7,212 nt of DNA, taken from assembly GCA_039934475.1 (NCBI GenBank), contig JBDTMC010000405.1:1-7212 (forward strand). The letters run 5' to 3'. This DNA comes from JBDTMC01 sp039934475 (GTDB lineage Bacteria > Acidobacteriota > Terriglobia > Bryobacterales > Bryobacteraceae). The notes under the pieces were generated by a model that was given only the letters and a program-made list of their open reading frames with translations, had not been told where the DNA came from and did not search any database. Positions 6,231-7,212 of this stretch are shown here, one piece after another. How positions within the stretch are numbered: position 1 is the stretch's first letter; each line of letters opens with the position of its first letter. A program made the translations under genes and the position numbers.

Positions 6231-7212
6231 AATAGAGGGCTTTTTTGCCTTCCACCGCAAGTTTGATGCGGTAGAGTCCGGTGCGAGCGGTCATGTAGAG
6301 CGATTTGCCATCGTCACCCCAATTGCAGTTGGCGGGGGTTTCAGTGGGCTTAATCGTGCCGAGGTGTTTGCCTTCGGGTGAGAGAATCCAGATGCCGCCC
6401 GGACCGCTGCCGTAGACATTGCCTTTGGAGTCTACCTTCATCCCGTCGGGCAAGCCGTCTGCGGTTTCCGCGGTGACGTCGAAGAACACCTTGCCGTTGG
6501 CGAGCGTGCCATCGGCTTTGACGTCGTAGCGCATCCAGACCTTGTGCTTTTCGTCGGAGTTGGCGACGTAGAGCACTTTCTCATCGGGCGAGAAGGCGAT
6601 GCCGTTGGGACGTGTGAGGTCCTTCACGAGCAGCGTGAGCTTACCTGCGGCCAGCCGGAAGACTCCGTTGTAGGGCAGTTCTTTCTTCTTGTCGGTGTCC
6701 TGGCCAGCGAGACCGTAGGGCGGGTCAGTGAAATAGAGGGAACCATCGGACTTGTAGACGAGGTCGTTCGGGCTATTGAATTTCTTGCCTTGGAACTTGT
6801 CGACAAGCATGGTGACTTTGCGGTCTTTGTCGATGGTGACGATGCGGCGGTTCCCGTGCTGCACCAGGATCACACTACCGTCTTTGCCTGCCACCATTCC
6901 GTTGGAGCCGATGAAGGAGCCCGCAGGCGCGTCTGTGCCGTCATAACCGGCGGGCTTGAGGATTTCCGTAACAGTGCCATCGGGCGACCACTGGCGGACG
7001 ACGTTCCCGACAACATCGCTGAACCAGAGATGGCCGGAGGGGAACCACAGCGGCCCCTCAATGAAAGTGAAACCGCCGGCGAGCTTTTCCACCGTGGCTG
7101 AGGGCGGCACGAGGGCATCGAGACTCGGGTCGAGCCGCTCCACGCTTCCGGCCGCGGGCGGTGGCGCTGGGGCGGCGCTCTTTTCGGCGGGCGGAGGGGC
7201 GGTGTTGCATCC
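6229..7212 (-). CDS. SMP-30/gluconolactonase-family lipoprotein (partial, N-terminus beyond right edge)
   Basis: About 327 residues are visible of a six-bladed SMP-30/gluconolactonase/LRE propeller. Family landmarks are FIEGPLWFPSGHLWFSD, SNGMVAGKDGSVILVQHGNR, FNSPNDLVYKSDGSLYFTDP, RPNGIAFSPDEKVLYVANS and GLPDGMKVDSKGNVYGSG. By analogy with characterised members, the likely metal ligands are the Glu of FIEGP (7059-7057), the Asn of RPNG (6606-6604) and the Asp of LPDG (6447-6445), so the active site looks complete. The enzyme would hydrolyse a sugar or other lactone using a divalent metal. The GTG at 7143-7141 is a tempting start, but the frame stays open to the edge and reads Gly-Cys-Asn-Thr followed by an Ala/Pro-rich linker of about 20 residues. 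That is the pattern of a lipobox cysteine and tether, so the real start is outside and the protein is probably a membrane-anchored lipoprotein. It is first in a two-gene unit with the ABM-like gene. Confidence 0.9.
   Translation of the reverse strand, partial: GCNTAPPPAEKSAAPAPPPAAGSVERLDPSLDALVPPSATVEKLAGGFTFIEGPLWFPSGHLWFSDVVGNVVRQWSPDGTVTEILKPAGYDGTDAPAGSFIGSNGMVAGKDGSVILVQHGNRRIVTIDKDRKVTMLVDKFQGKKFNSPNDLVYKSDGSLYFTDPPYGLAGQDTDKKKELPYNGVFRLAAGKLTLLVKDLTRPNGIAFSPDEKVLYVANSDEKHKVWMRYDVKADGTLANGKVFFDVTAETADGLPDGMKVDSKGNVYGSGPGGIWILSPEGKHLGTIKPTETPANCNWGDDGKSLYMTARTGLYRIKLAVEGKKALY

Noticed and set aside
6240..6247. T6 run after GGGC as a plus-strand terminator
   Set aside because: It encodes lysines at the end of the SMP-30 gene on the other strand. 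No stable hairpin lies directly before it, and it is over 400 bases past the kinase stop.

Overview
The window looks like part of a GC-rich chromosome from an Acidobacteriota-type bacterium, most like the Solibacter/Bryobacterales group. This rests on gene content and style: a very large Reg_prop/Y_Y_Y hybrid histidine kinase, several exported beta-propeller proteins, a Tat-exported small monooxygenase-like protein, and weak or absent Shine-Dalgarno sites. It is an inference from familiarity, not a database result.

Layout. Positions 1-5828 hold five tightly packed plus-strand genes: the C-terminal end of an unrecognised, probably membrane-anchored protein (1-330); a secreted DUF1080/LamG-like protein (284-976); a 53-residue remnant of a YnfA-family membrane protein (976-1137); a secreted 7-bladed lactonase-family protein (1161-2267); and a 1179-residue hybrid sensor kinase (2289-5828). 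The junctions are a 47-bp overlap, a 1-bp TAATG overlap, a 23-bp gap and a 21-bp gap, so co-transcription is plausible. A weak promoter-like element just before the lactonase gene may add a second start. Positions 5825-7212 hold two minus-strand genes in one transcription unit: an SMP-30/gluconolactonase-family lipoprotein running off the right edge, then a Tat-exported antibiotic-biosynthesis-monooxygenase-like protein. The two blocks converge on a CTAG in which both stop codons overlap.

How the genes may work together. Most products are predicted to be exported or to face the periplasm. Two belong to families that include sugar-lactone hydrolases (Lactonase/Pgl type and SMP-30 type), one has a concanavalin-like fold often found in carbohydrate-active proteins, and the kinase has the 14-blade plus Y_Y_Y sensor seen in glycan-sensing hybrid kinases of Bacteroidetes. 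A periplasmic carbohydrate sensing and oxidation role is a reasonable hypothesis, but nothing here proves a substrate. The kinase ends at its receiver domain with no DNA-binding domain, so its output partner lies outside the window.

There is no RNA gene, CRISPR array, insertion sequence or clear terminator. No gap exceeds 23 bp. I found no convincing new multi-gene system. The points most worth checking are the half-length YnfA gene, the orphan-output hybrid kinase, the shared convergent stop, and the lipoprotein start of the SMP-30 gene, which an automatic caller could easily miss.
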